Shown here: positions 25,002 through 33,200 of the stretch, piece after piece
Layout: every line of letters starts with the position of its first letter
How positions within the stretch are numbered: position 1 is the stretch's first letter
Source of the DNA: JAKQEM01 sp964391185
GTDB taxonomy: Bacteria > Patescibacteriota > Gracilibacteria > Peribacterales > Peribacteraceae
Reading direction: 5' to 3'
Length of the DNA stretch: 64,000 bases
Assembly (NCBI GenBank): GCA_964391185.1
Contig: CAYMIX010000004.1
Location: forward strand, 89,199-153,198
Translations under genes and position numbers: made by a program
Notes under the pieces: model-generated
Database searches by the model: none
What the model saw: only the letters and a program-made list of their open reading frames with translations
What the model was told of the DNA's origin: nothing

Positions 25002-25070
25002 TGTGTCATGGTGAGGTGCTCCGTCGAGGGGCCACGAACCATCACGTCGCTCGCACCTCAGGGTGACACA
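25002..25070. repeat. dispersed palindromic repeat copy (best-preserved)
   Basis: Arms TGTGTCATGGTGAGGTGC and GCACCTCAGGGTGACACA match as inverted repeats at 15 of 18 positions. Inner word CCACGAACCAT is shared with the murL copy. The right arm forms the last codons and stop of rnhB on the minus strand. Confidence 0.8.
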
Positions 25071-25668
25071 TAGTATTCAAAATATTCCTCAAATATGTCT
25101 TCCGATGCAGCACGCATGGTCCGTGTTGTTTGATCGCTTCGATGTGCGTTGGAGCACCGTATCCTTTGTGCCCTTCGAATCCATACAGAGGAAATACTTT
25201 CGCATGTTCTACCATGATGCGATCACGTGTGACTTTTGCGATGATCGACGCTGCTGCAATAGCGGGCTCTAGCGCATCACCTTTGATGAGTGAGCTGTGC
25301 GGATAATCAAACCAGAACGCATCCCGACCATCGACGATGAGATACGTCGGCGTGATTGTTTGTGCGAGCATTTTCACAGCTTCTTGCATCGCTTTGTTCG
25401 TCGCTTCCAGGATTCCGATGTCATCTACTTCATGTGCTTCGACTGCGCTTACACCATACGGACATGTTTGCGTGATCCATCGGTACGACGCTTCGCGCTC
25501 TGCTTCAGTAAGTTGTTTACTATCAAAAAGCCGAATGCCTGCGGTTTTCCAGCCACCGTTTTTATGGCGAGAAACAGCGCAGGGGATATGAACGGCTGCT
25601 GCCACAACTGGACCGGCTAATGGACCCCTTCCAGCCTCGTCAATGCCGATTATGACAGTATTTGACAT
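25042..25668 (-). CDS. rnhB: ribonuclease HII
   Basis: 208 residues. Removes RNA from RNA-DNA hybrids and single ribonucleotides. GIDEAGRGPLAGPVVAAAV at the N-terminus carries the D-E-(G) active-site motif; LIVDGRDAFWFDY near 107 and AAASIIAKVTRDRIM near 135 supply the remaining acidic residues. The last nine residues (MCHPEVRAT) are encoded by the right arm of the palindromic repeat at 25002-25070, so the natural C-terminus has been replaced or extended by repeat DNA. Minus-strand TATAAT lies 17 bases before ATG. Confidence 0.94.
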   Translation of the reverse strand: MSNTVIIGIDEAGRGPLAGPVVAAAVHIPCAVSRHKNGGWKTAGIRLFDSKQLTEAEREASYRWITQTCPYGVSAVEAHEVDDIGILEATNKAMQEAVKMLAQTITPTYLIVDGRDAFWFDYPHSSLIKGDALEPAIAAASIIAKVTRDRIMVEHAKVFPLYGFEGHKGYGAPTHIEAIKQHGPCVLHRKTYLRNILNTMCHPEVRAT

Positions 25669-25730
25669 GAGTTAAAATGTATGTCATTATACGATAACCG
25701 CGTTCATTCAAACCAAATGGAGCCTGTGCC

Positions 25731-25799
25731 GCTGGTGTTAGTCTACATTGAATTGGATTCGATGTGACACCAGCTTACGGGCTTAGGGTACAAGGAGGT
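25731..25799 (+). promoter_or_regulatory. leader hairpin and strong Shine-Dalgarno of the 60-residue gene
   Basis: Perfect arms GCTGGTGT (25731-25738) and ACACCAGC (25767-25774) with an extra ACAT/ATGT pairing inside, followed by AAGGAGG (25792-25798) 5 bases before ATG 25804. Such a full ribosome binding site is rare in this window. Confidence 0.55.
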
Positions 25800-25803
25800 T
25801 TCC

Positions 25804-25986
25804 ATGAGCGTTTCCGATTGGTCGATGGACGTCGCGATCTACACAACCAATCTCGAAGAGCGGATGTCGTGCTACGACGTGCTCTCGCAGACGTGGGTGC
25901 AGGTTGCACTGTTCAGCGTCCTTTACCTGGGGTACATCGCATTTCTGGTGTATCTCGAGCGGAGGTTCGTCAACGACCGTTCCTAA
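25804..25986 (+). CDS. small single-pass membrane protein (60 residues)
   Basis: Perfect ribosome binding site AAGGAGG upstream and a strong terminator 9 bases after the stop make this a real transcription unit. About 30 polar residues precede one helix, VQVALFSVLYLGYIAFLVYL, ending in the charged ERRFVNDRS. No family recognised. Base composition is richer in G+C than the neighbours and the SD-led design differs from the leaderless norm, which may mean transfer or a phage-like origin. A second 60-residue SD-led membrane gene is at 48260. Confidence 0.6.
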   Translation: MSVSDWSMDVAIYTTNLEERMSCYDVLSQTWVQVALFSVLYLGYIAFLVYLERRFVNDRS

Positions 25987-25994
25987 CTCTCCCG

Positions 25995-26055
25995 AGCCGC
26001 TTTTCCAGATCTTCATTCACTATTTATTGAGATCATACGGAAAAGCGGCTTTTTT
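25995..26055 (+). terminator. rho-independent terminator with 12-bp stem
   Basis: AGCCGCTTTTCC (25995-26006) pairs perfectly with GGAAAAGCGGCT (26039-26050), followed by TTTTTT. Long AT-rich loop of 32 bases. Confidence 0.9.
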
Positions 26056-26074
26056 ATGTCATTATTTTCCATTC

Positions 26075-27409
26075 TCAATTCTTCATTCTCAATTCCCGCA
26101 ACGCATTGCGGGTAATCTCTCGTTCATTCCACGGAATCTGTCCGTTCTTCACCCACATCGTTGTGTCGCTGCCTTTGCCACAGAGGAGAACAGCATCTCC
26201 AGGCTTGGCTTCTTTTAGTAAGAACTTAATGGCTTCCATACGATCGAAGATGCGATGTGCTTTTACCTTTGATTGATCGATGCCTGCCCATACTTCATCG
26301 ATGATCTTTTCCGGATCCTCGGTATATGGGTCTTCGTTCGCGACGACCATCACGTCAGCGAGTTCACTGACAATCTTGCCGACAACTGGACGCTTTTCTT
26401 TCATGCGATCACCACAGCTTCCACAAAGCACGAGTAAACGTTTACCTGGAGCTAAACTCGCACGTACCGTTTTCAGCGTCTTTTCATACGATTGTGGCGT
26501 GACGGTGAAATCGATGTACACATAAAAGTTTTGTCCTTCATCAATCAGTTCGATGCGACCTGGAACGCCGTTAAAGGACTTTATTGATTCAACAGCCTTT
26601 ATCTCATCCACTCCAGATACATGCGCACAACTGATCGCACACAATGCGTTCTGGATATTAAACGCACCAGGAATCGATAGAACTAATGGGTGATGCTTGC
26701 GCACCACAGGTGAGGCATAGCGTTCGTTGAACGTTGCGCTTACGCCTTTAGGCTCTTCTTTGATGTTCGTCGTCCAAAAAGCACATTCATGATTGTTCGT
26801 TTCGATCTCTGGTTCACTGTCTGTTGCATAATGGATCGTCCAATCCGAGTGAATCTTTTTGAATATGTCGTATGTTCGGTCTGAAGCATTGATCACTTTC
26901 GTTCCGTCCTTAGGTTTTAACATCTTAAATAGAAGTCCTTTTGCACGAATGTATTCGTCCATCGTACCGTGATAATCCAAGTGTTCTTCGGAGATGTTTG
27001 TGATTCCCGCTATAGCAGGCCATGTATAGAGCATGCGGCCCTGGATGAGGCCATGAGAGGAATACTCCAAAACTGCATGTGTACATCCTTCGTTCACAAT
27101 CCGTCGTAAAAATTTCTGAATGATAAACGGAGAAGGCGATGTCTTCTGTGTTGCGTTCCATTCGATGCGATCTTTGATGCGGAAGAATGCCGTCGAAAGC
27201 GCGCCAACGTTGATGCCGTTTTCATGGAGAATGTGCGCGGTCATTCCCACGGTCGTTGTCTTTCCATCTGTCCCAGTGATACCGATGATCGTCAGTTTCT
27301 TTGCCGGGAACCCGTACATCAACGCAGCAACAAAAGCCTTAGATTTATGCCACGAGAGACGCAGCGGGTGCTGGTCGGGGATAAGCCGTTTAAGCTTCTG
27401 GAGCGCCAT
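26075..27409 (-). CDS. murE: UDP-MurNAc-tripeptide ligase (MurE-type)
   Basis: 444 residues, shorter than the usual 480-500 because the N-terminal UDP-binding domain is reduced. Adds the third amino acid to UDP-MurNAc-L-Ala-D-Glu. P-loop GITGTDGKTTT (43-53), NISEEHLDYHGTMDEY, and the C-terminal domain LLVLCGSCGDRMKEKRPVVG. The place of the specificity motif DNPR of meso-DAP ligases reads NEDPYTEDP, and the usual DYAHTP reads DFTVTP, so the amino acid added cannot be deduced. Monocistronic; last codons lie in a word-repeat. Confidence 0.87.
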   Translation of the reverse strand: MALQKLKRLIPDQHPLRLSWHKSKAFVAALMYGFPAKKLTIIGITGTDGKTTTVGMTAHILHENGINVGALSTAFFRIKDRIEWNATQKTSPSPFIIQKFLRRIVNEGCTHAVLEYSSHGLIQGRMLYTWPAIAGITNISEEHLDYHGTMDEYIRAKGLLFKMLKPKDGTKVINASDRTYDIFKKIHSDWTIHYATDSEPEIETNNHECAFWTTNIKEEPKGVSATFNERYASPVVRKHHPLVLSIPGAFNIQNALCAISCAHVSGVDEIKAVESIKSFNGVPGRIELIDEGQNFYVYIDFTVTPQSYEKTLKTVRASLAPGKRLLVLCGSCGDRMKEKRPVVGKIVSELADVMVVANEDPYTEDPEKIIDEVWAGIDQSKVKAHRIFDRMEAIKFLLKEAKPGDAVLLCGKGSDTTMWVKNGQIPWNEREITRNALRELRMKN

Positions 27410-27451
27410 CTTGCTCTAGGATACCACGATACGGCAGTCGCGACTGCCGTA

Positions 27452-27835
27452 TCACGCGTTTGGCTTGTCCTTAAGGATAGACCTTATTTCTTTAATATCG
27501 CGCTGGATTTGTGCCATCAATTCCGCAGTCGAAGGGAAATCCATCACTGGGCGCAGGTATTTGATCAAGACGATCTCTATGCGTTCCGGTGCTTCGAGAA
27601 CGTCCATATCGAGGATGTAGAGCTCAAATGTTGTCGTATCCTGGAAGACAGGCCGAGGGCCATAATGGATGGCAGCCATTAGCCATTGATCGTCAATTTT
27701 TGCCCAGCCAGCATAGATGCCTTCGTTGATTGCAGAGGGGATATCGCTTAAATCTATATTCAGAGTCGGTGTTCCGATTTCTTTGCCTCGGCCTCTGCCG
27801 GTCACTAGGCGCGCTGAAAAATGAAGCTGATTCAT
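27452..27835 (-). CDS. ribF: riboflavin kinase (stand-alone)
   Basis: 127 residues: only the C-terminal flavokinase domain of bacterial RibF, which makes FMN from riboflavin and ATP. Motifs: LVTGRGRGKEIGTPTLNID near 11-29 (GxPTxN) and the catalytic-Glu region TTFELYILDMD near 67-77. The FAD synthetase half is missing here, so FAD must be made by another protein or imported. Start ATG 27835. Confidence 0.85.
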   Translation of the reverse strand: MNQLHFSARLVTGRGRGKEIGTPTLNIDLSDIPSAINEGIYAGWAKIDDQWLMAAIHYGPRPVFQDTTTFELYILDMDVLEAPERIEIVLIKYLRPVMDFPSTAELMAQIQRDIKEIRSILKDKPNA

Positions 27836-27883
27836 TGATTAGAAGCATGATGAAATAAGGCTTTCAACACAAGCTTAATACTA

Positions 27884-28414
27884 TTAATCAGCCCTCAAAC
27901 GCTTATCTGTTTTTAGCACGAATTTAAAGCTGCGAATTTTGGTAATGCTTCCGTGAAGTGAAGGGCCGGAATGAGAAAATTGTGCTCTACCACCCTGTGC
28001 ATAGCCCTTTCCTACATGCCAAATGAGGATTGACGCTTTGTTGCATGTTTCGCATTCAACTCCCATTTTCTTTTCACGTAAAACTGCTGCAAAACTCTTT
28101 GCAAATACTTCCGTCATGGGCTGTCCATCTAACATATCGATCAATGTTTGTGCTTCTTCGTATGCATCATTAGGTAATGCCAATATAGACTCTAATATCT
28201 GGCGTTGAGATTCCGGTAATCCTTCCTGCAATAACGATGGGACTTTAGGTTGCATAATTCCTTCCACTTTTGCTCGTAGTGTCCGCACACGCTGAATAAC
28301 GGCTGCAGTATCTGGATGTTGTGTAAGCTTTTCAATTGCTTCTTCTAAGTTCTGAAATTCCTTTCCTAAAGTTGATTCTCTTTCTTCACCCGATGCTTGT
28401 CCTTCGTTGTTCAT
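27884..28414 (-). CDS. hypothetical protein, 176 residues
   Basis: No family recognised. Mostly helical, charged first half (GKEFQNLEEAIEKLTQHPDT); one CETC pair near residue 121 that could bind metal; C-terminal region basic (SFKFVLKTDKRLRAD). No signal or membrane segment. Lies between riboflavin kinase and the half-glycosyltransferase on the same strand; operon membership possible (17-bp gap upstream). Confidence 0.6.
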   Translation of the reverse strand: MNNEGQASGEERESTLGKEFQNLEEAIEKLTQHPDTAAVIQRVRTLRAKVEGIMQPKVPSLLQEGLPESQRQILESILALPNDAYEEAQTLIDMLDGQPMTEVFAKSFAAVLREKKMGVECETCNKASILIWHVGKGYAQGGRAQFSHSGPSLHGSITKIRSFKFVLKTDKRLRAD

Positions 28415-28431
28415 AGGCAGAGAGAAGCATC

Positions 28432-29028
28432 TTAGTTACCCATCCCATGTTTTTGAATAGTCCTCCAATCGAATGGGAACTTGAATGTCTCAAGAGCGCG
28501 GACAACTCCGGCGAAAGCGTGCCAGACGTTTTCCTTCTTGAAGATAAAACTGTTACCACTTTCTTGGTTTGGATTGTAGTCGTCGAGAGCTTCACTCTTA
28601 GGAGCGACCGGTACTGTTCCGTAGCGGAGACAAGCGGCAACTTCGTCGTCAGCCTTACTGAGGAAGAGCGCCATATCAGAAGCTGCGAGCATTGTGCGAA
28701 CAGCAGCATCGTCATGAGGGATTATTGCAATGCGGTGGTTGTGTTCTTTCGCAAGTTCCGTGAGCATCTTTCCGTAGGAAGCTGAACCCTTTCCGAGGAT
28801 GAGAATCTCGAGAGGCAATTCAAGGAGTCCTGGAATAAGTTCCTGGAGAAGCTTTCCCCCGAGCTGATCACTCACACCTGTTGGAATACAGAGCATTGCG
28901 CGCTTTGGTTCTTCAGCCCAACCCAATTTTTCCTGAAGCGCAGTTTTATTCTGCACTTTATATTCAAGCGTCTGCGCATCGTAGGGACGAGCGATCGACT
29001 TGTCGGTGGAAGGGGAGAGGTTGGTCAT
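28432..29028 (-). CDS. stand-alone C-terminal GT-B domain (glycogen/starch-synthase-like)
   Basis: 198 residues. NKTALQEKLGWAEEPKRAML followed by GVSDQLGGKLLQELIPGLL matches the start of the C-terminal half of GlgA-type synthases (NKxxLQxxxGL, then the SRLxxQKG region). ILGKGSASYGKMLTELAKEH and SDMALFLSKADDEVAACLRYGTVPV correspond to the nucleotide-sugar-binding part. The catalytic N-terminal half is absent, so it may bind a sugar nucleotide, partner with another protein, or be a decayed enzyme. The frame is intact. Confidence 0.6.
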   Translation of the reverse strand: MTNLSPSTDKSIARPYDAQTLEYKVQNKTALQEKLGWAEEPKRAMLCIPTGVSDQLGGKLLQELIPGLLELPLEILILGKGSASYGKMLTELAKEHNHRIAIIPHDDAAVRTMLAASDMALFLSKADDEVAACLRYGTVPVAPKSEALDDYNPNQESGNSFIFKKENVWHAFAGVVRALETFKFPFDWRTIQKHGMGN

Positions 29029-29181
29029 TGATATTGATGTATCCTGTAATTATAGCGGAAAAGTCGTGTTTTTTGAAGGCTGCAGGTATTGAGAAACTAC
29101 TGAATTGTGATGCTATACAACATCAAAAATACGCCCATTTTGGTGCATGACGGGGCTATTTAGACCATGTACCATCTGTCT

Positions 29182-30147
29182 ATGTCACACCTTGTTTTGA
29201 TCGACGGTCATCATCTTATGTATAGGGCTTATTGGGCTATTCCACGCACCCTTACAAACAGCAAAGGAGAGCAGGTAAATAGCGTCTTCGGTATGGCTTC
29301 GATGCTTCTACATATTCTGAAAATCGAGCAGCCAAGCCACATGGTCGTATGTTTTGATGCCGGCGAAAAAACCTTCCGTCACGAAGAAAACGACACCTAT
29401 AAAGATGGTCGTGCCGAAACGCCGGATGATTTCTACGTGCAGATTCCACGCATTATGCAGTTGGTCGATGCGTTCGGTTTACCGCGTGTCTCTGCGGATA
29501 AATACGAAGCTGACGATTTCCTCTGCGCGTATGCGACTGTTGCCGAAAAAGCTGATATGAACGTGACAATTGTCACCGGTGACCGCGATGCGTTTCAGCT
29601 TGCGACCGACAAAGTGCGTGTAGCGATTCCTCACAGCGGTTACCTCAAAACAGAATACTTGGGTCCAGATGAAATCTTTGCGAAGTATGGCATCCGCCCA
29701 GACCAAGTTGCATCATATAAGGGCCTCACTGGTGACCAGTCGGATAACCTTCCTGGTGTCCGCGGGATCGGGCCAAAAACTGCTGCAGAACTTCTCCAAA
29801 AATATGACACATTGGTTGGTGTCTACGAACACATCGATGAAATCCGACCATCGGTAAAAGCAAAGCTGGAGAAAGATAAAGAACAAGCATTTTTCTGTGA
29901 ACACATGGCGCAGCTCGTGTGCGACATGCCACTCGATGTCACGTTAGAGCAAGCAAAGGTCGAAGGAATCTTGGCAGATCCATTAGTGCAACTTTTCCAG
30001 GAATTAGAGTTCACCTTGCTCACACGTCGTCTCCGAGAATTTTTGCAGTCACCGTACGGACAGCAAGCGTACTACACCGTAAATGGCGTGTTTGCAGATC
30101 CTGTGAAGGAGGCGCCGAAAAATGATGATCAACTTGCGTTGTTTTAA
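29182..30147 (+). CDS. stand-alone 5'-3' exonuclease (PolA N-terminal domain type)
   Basis: 321 residues from ATG 29182, 6 bases after TACCAT. Flap/5' nuclease that removes RNA primers. LVLIDGHHLMYRAYWA at the start, CFDAGEKTFRHE, DKYEADDFLCAYA, IVTGDRDAFQLA, GLTGDQSDNLPGVRGIGPKTA (H3TH) give the complete set of acidic metal ligands. The polymerase domain of Pol I is absent. The extreme C-terminus is DDQLALF, which matches the beta-clamp-binding motif QL(S/D)LF and suggests recruitment by the sliding clamp. Confidence 0.9.
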   Translation: MSHLVLIDGHHLMYRAYWAIPRTLTNSKGEQVNSVFGMASMLLHILKIEQPSHMVVCFDAGEKTFRHEENDTYKDGRAETPDDFYVQIPRIMQLVDAFGLPRVSADKYEADDFLCAYATVAEKADMNVTIVTGDRDAFQLATDKVRVAIPHSGYLKTEYLGPDEIFAKYGIRPDQVASYKGLTGDQSDNLPGVRGIGPKTAAELLQKYDTLVGVYEHIDEIRPSVKAKLEKDKEQAFFCEHMAQLVCDMPLDVTLEQAKVEGILADPLVQLFQELEFTLLTRRLREFLQSPYGQQAYYTVNGVFADPVKEAPKNDDQLALF

Positions 30148-30245
30148 GCACTAAATTCTAAGTTCTAATTCTCTAAATAATCTCTAAGCTTGGAGAATTT
30201 TTATGAGGATTTGATTAGAGAATTAGAAGATTAGTGCTTAGAATT
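30148..30245. repeat. AT-rich word-repeat palindrome (second copy)
   Basis: AAGCACTAAATTCTAAGTTC and AATTCTCTAAATAATCTC on the left return as GATTAGAGAATTAGAAGATT and AGTGCTTAGAATTT on the right. Shares its vocabulary with 19552-19665. Confidence 0.6.
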
Positions 30246-30564
30246 TTTGAAAAGAAATCTTTGCGAAGTGCTATTCGACATCATAAAAAATCGTGATTAG
30301 TTTTTTTCTCGTATTTTTCTGCATGCTCCTGCGATCGTTCACAATACGTGCACATTTTTTATTGATGGTATTTTTTAGTGAATACATTTAGTGCTTTATC
30401 CCTTTGTAATGAGAAAAAATCTGCATAGTATTTGTGTTCTTGACTATGCATTTTGTATACCAAAGGTAGTCGATGCGGTCTTGCACGGTTATAGGCGTAA
30501 TACGTACACTTCAGTCCATCCATTTCGGTCATGAATCCGGTGAGCGTTTCCTTTCCTTACTTAT
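30246..30564. other. AT-rich intergenic region before ftsA with an 8-bp inverted repeat
   Basis: 319 bases with no gene. Notable: perfect arms TGCATAGT (30422-30429) and ACTATGCA (30443-30450), 13-base spacer, about 115 bases before ftsA; several T-runs (30301-30317). The second arm overlaps TTGACT, a possible -35, but no convincing -10 follows at the right distance. Confidence 0.5.
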
Positions 30565-31797
30565 ATGCCTAAAGAACGCGTACTTGCCAGCCTCGATATC
30601 GGTAGCTCCAAAATCCGCACCGTTGTTGCGATTGCCGATGGCACGCAAGAGCCTCCTACACCAAACGTCATTGGCGTCGGCCTTTCTCCATCGCTTGGCA
30701 TCCGCAAGGGCCAGGTGATCGATGTTGAAGAACTTATCCATAATATTATTTCATCACTCGAAGATGCTGAGCGCATGGCGGGTGTTCCGGTGAACCATGT
30801 GTTCGTCGGATTGAGCGGTGCACATATCGAATCATTCGATAGTCGTGGTGTCATTGCTATCTCTGGTTCCGAAATCACCTTTGATGATGTGGCACGCGTG
30901 CTCGAAGCAGCTCAGGCTGTCAGCATTCCACCAAACCGTCGTATTTTGCACATCGAGCCAAAGGCATACGCCGTCGATGAGCAGCGTGGCATCAAGAATC
31001 CCATCGGTATGACTGGCATCCGCTTGGAAGTAGAAGCGCACATCATTACAGGGCATGTGCAGCATGTGAAGAACATCGAAAAGTGCATCTCCCAGGCAGG
31101 TGTTGATATCGATGCGATGATCCCAGCAACAATCGCCACAGCAGAAGCTACTCTCACGAAGCGTCAGAAAGAACTCGGCGTTGTCGCTATCGATGTCGGT
31201 GCTGGTTGCACGAGCGTTGCTGTCTATGAAGAAGGAACAATCCTTCACTCCATCGGTTTGCCAGTAGCAGGTGAGAGCGTCACAAACGATATCGCGATTG
31301 GTTTGCGCACATCGGTCGATACAGCAGAGCGCATCAAGATCGAATTCGGTTCCGTGCTCCCACAGGAAATCAACGAGCGCGACATGATCGATCTTTCCAC
31401 CATCAGCCGCATTGATACACAGACTGTGAGCCGCAAGTACATGGCGGAAATCATGCAGGCTCGTTACTTCGAAATCTTCACCCTTGTGAAAAACGAACTT
31501 CAACGTCTCGGTCGTTCGGGCATGCTCCCTGCTGGAGCAGTCCTTACGGGAGCAGCTGTCAAAACTCCAGGTGTGCTCGACCTTGCTCGTGATGTTCTTG
31601 GTCTCCCAGTTCAGATGGGCTTCCCAGTAGATATCGGAGGAGTTGTCGAAAAGGTTGATGATCCTGCTTATGCAACTGCTCTCGGTACGCTCCTCTGGGG
31701 TGTGCGCGAAGGAGGACAAATGTCACCGATGGGCAACTTCCAAATGAAGCGCACGATGCAGCAGGTTGGCTCATGGTTTAAGAGTCTCCTTCCATAA
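30565..31797 (+). CDS. ftsA: cell division protein FtsA
   Basis: 410 residues, normal length. Actin-like ATPase that tethers FtsZ to the membrane. VLASLDIGSSKIRTVVA (phosphate 1), the 1C domain near 85-165, VVAIDVGAGCTSVAVYEEG (phosphate 2, near 207) and LTGAAVKTPGVLDLA (adenosine, near 328). The C-terminal RTMQQVGSWFKSLLP is the amphipathic membrane-targeting helix. Followed by ftsZ after 43 bp containing repeated ATTC words. Confidence 0.95.
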   Translation: MPKERVLASLDIGSSKIRTVVAIADGTQEPPTPNVIGVGLSPSLGIRKGQVIDVEELIHNIISSLEDAERMAGVPVNHVFVGLSGAHIESFDSRGVIAISGSEITFDDVARVLEAAQAVSIPPNRRILHIEPKAYAVDEQRGIKNPIGMTGIRLEVEAHIITGHVQHVKNIEKCISQAGVDIDAMIPATIATAEATLTKRQKELGVVAIDVGAGCTSVAVYEEGTILHSIGLPVAGESVTNDIAIGLRTSVDTAERIKIEFGSVLPQEINERDMIDLSTISRIDTQTVSRKYMAEIMQARYFEIFTLVKNELQRLGRSGMLPAGAVLTGAAVKTPGVLDLARDVLGLPVQMGFPVDIGGVVEKVDDPAYATALGTLLWGVREGGQMSPMGNFQMKRTMQQVGSWFKSLLP

Positions 31798-31840
31798 TTC
31801 TACATTCTACATTCCGCATTCTTCATTTCCCCTCGTTCCC

Positions 31841-33112
31841 ATGTCCGATACATTCCGCTCTCTCTTCTCCGGCAAGCCAACACCTCCAAAGCAACAAGGC
31901 TCTGGTATGGGTGATGACGATACGGGCACTGCGCCTCGCGAAGTGCGTCCTGATGCGCTGCCTGGTGCAGTCATCCGCGTGCTTGGTACAGGTGGCGGTG
32001 GATCCAACGCTATCGCGCGCATGGTGAACGCCAAAGTACAGGGTGTTGATTTCGTCGCTGTAAATACAGACGTTCAGGCCCTCTATCACAACCCAGCTCC
32101 AAAGAAAATCACCATCGGTCGCGGCACAAGCCGCGGTCTTGGTGCAGGTTCCAACCCAGAGATTGGTAAGCGCGCAGCCGAAGAAAGCATGGAAGAGATC
32201 AAGAAAGAACTCGAAGGTACAGACATGCTCTTCATTACCGCAGGTCTTGGCGGTGGAACAGGTTCTGGCTCTGCACATGTTATCGCCGAGATGGCTCGTG
32301 GAATGGGTATCCTTACCGTTGGTGTCGTTACACGTCCATTCAGCTTTGAAGGTCTTAAGCGCCGCAAGAACGCAGACGAAGCGCTCGAGCTCCTCAAGAG
32401 CAAAGTAGATACGCTCATTACGATTCCAAACGATAAGATTCTCTCACTCATCGACAAAACAACGCCTCTGACAGAAGCATTCCAGGTAGTTGACGAAGTG
32501 TTGCAGCACGCTATCGAAGGTATCTCCAGCCTCATTACACAGCATGGTCTTATCAACGTCGACTTTGCCGACGTTAAGACGATTATCCAGGATGCTGGTA
32601 CAGCACTCATGGGTATTGGTTACGGAACTGGAGACAGTCGCGCAGCAGAAGCAGCACGCGCAGCTATTGATAGCCCACTCCTTGAGCTCTCTATCTCCGG
32701 TGCACGTGGAATTCTCTTTAATATCACTGGTGGTAACGACCTCTCGATGTTCGAAGTAGACGAAGCTGCTCGCATCATTACAGAAACTGCTTCTCCAGAT
32801 GCAAACGTGATTTTCGGTGCGGTCATCGATGAAAACTACACAGGACAGGTAAAAGTAACGGTGATTGCTACAGGATTCGATGCAGAAACAGTTCAGCAGC
32901 CAACAGCCTTCCAGGCTCCAGCTCAGCGCTTTGCGTCTAACAGTAAGCCGATGTCATCAACATCATCTATGGGTATGGGAAGCAGTCGCCCAGACATGAT
33001 GAACCGCAACCGCGATGAGAAGATCGTCGACCTAGGTACAAAGCCTGCATCGCACATCGACGAGGAAGAGCTCGAAGTGCCGGCGTTTATGCGCAAGCCG
33101 ATCTCGAAATAA
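31841..33112 (+). CDS. ftsZ: cell division protein FtsZ
   Basis: 423 residues from ATG 31841; codons upstream to 31766 overlap ftsA in another frame and are rejected. Tubulin-like GTPase. VLGTGGGGSNAIARM, the tubulin signature as GGGTGSGSA (usual GGGTGTGAA), TRPFSFEG, NVDFADVKTI with the catalytic Asp in T7. After a Met/Ser/Asn-rich linker the C-terminus EVPAFMRKPISK is the conserved FtsA-binding tail. Long palindrome downstream. Confidence 0.96.
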   Translation: MSDTFRSLFSGKPTPPKQQGSGMGDDDTGTAPREVRPDALPGAVIRVLGTGGGGSNAIARMVNAKVQGVDFVAVNTDVQALYHNPAPKKITIGRGTSRGLGAGSNPEIGKRAAEESMEEIKKELEGTDMLFITAGLGGGTGSGSAHVIAEMARGMGILTVGVVTRPFSFEGLKRRKNADEALELLKSKVDTLITIPNDKILSLIDKTTPLTEAFQVVDEVLQHAIEGISSLITQHGLINVDFADVKTIIQDAGTALMGIGYGTGDSRAAEAARAAIDSPLLELSISGARGILFNITGGNDLSMFEVDEAARIITETASPDANVIFGAVIDENYTGQVKVTVIATGFDAETVQQPTAFQAPAQRFASNSKPMSSTSSMGMGSSRPDMMNRNRDEKIVDLGTKPASHIDEEELEVPAFMRKPISK

Positions 33113-33200
33113 GAATCAGAGGATTCAAAGGATTCAGAAGAGTCAGAGGAATGTATTTCTCCTCTGAATCGTCTGAATCTTCTGTTTCTTCTGAATCCTC
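33113..33200. repeat. word-repeat palindrome (GATTCAGAGGA type)
   Basis: AATCAGAGGATTCAAAGGAT and GTCAGAGGA on the left, TCCTCTGAATCGTCTGAATC and TCTTCTGAATCCTC on the right. Sits between convergent ftsZ and dut, where it could end transcription from both sides. Confidence 0.6.

Noticed and set aside
25764..26030. 88-codon plus-strand frame and a 77-codon minus-strand frame over the 60-residue gene
   Set aside because: The frame at 25804 has the perfect Shine-Dalgarno and the terminator directly after its stop; the others run through the terminator and are Arg-rich shadows.
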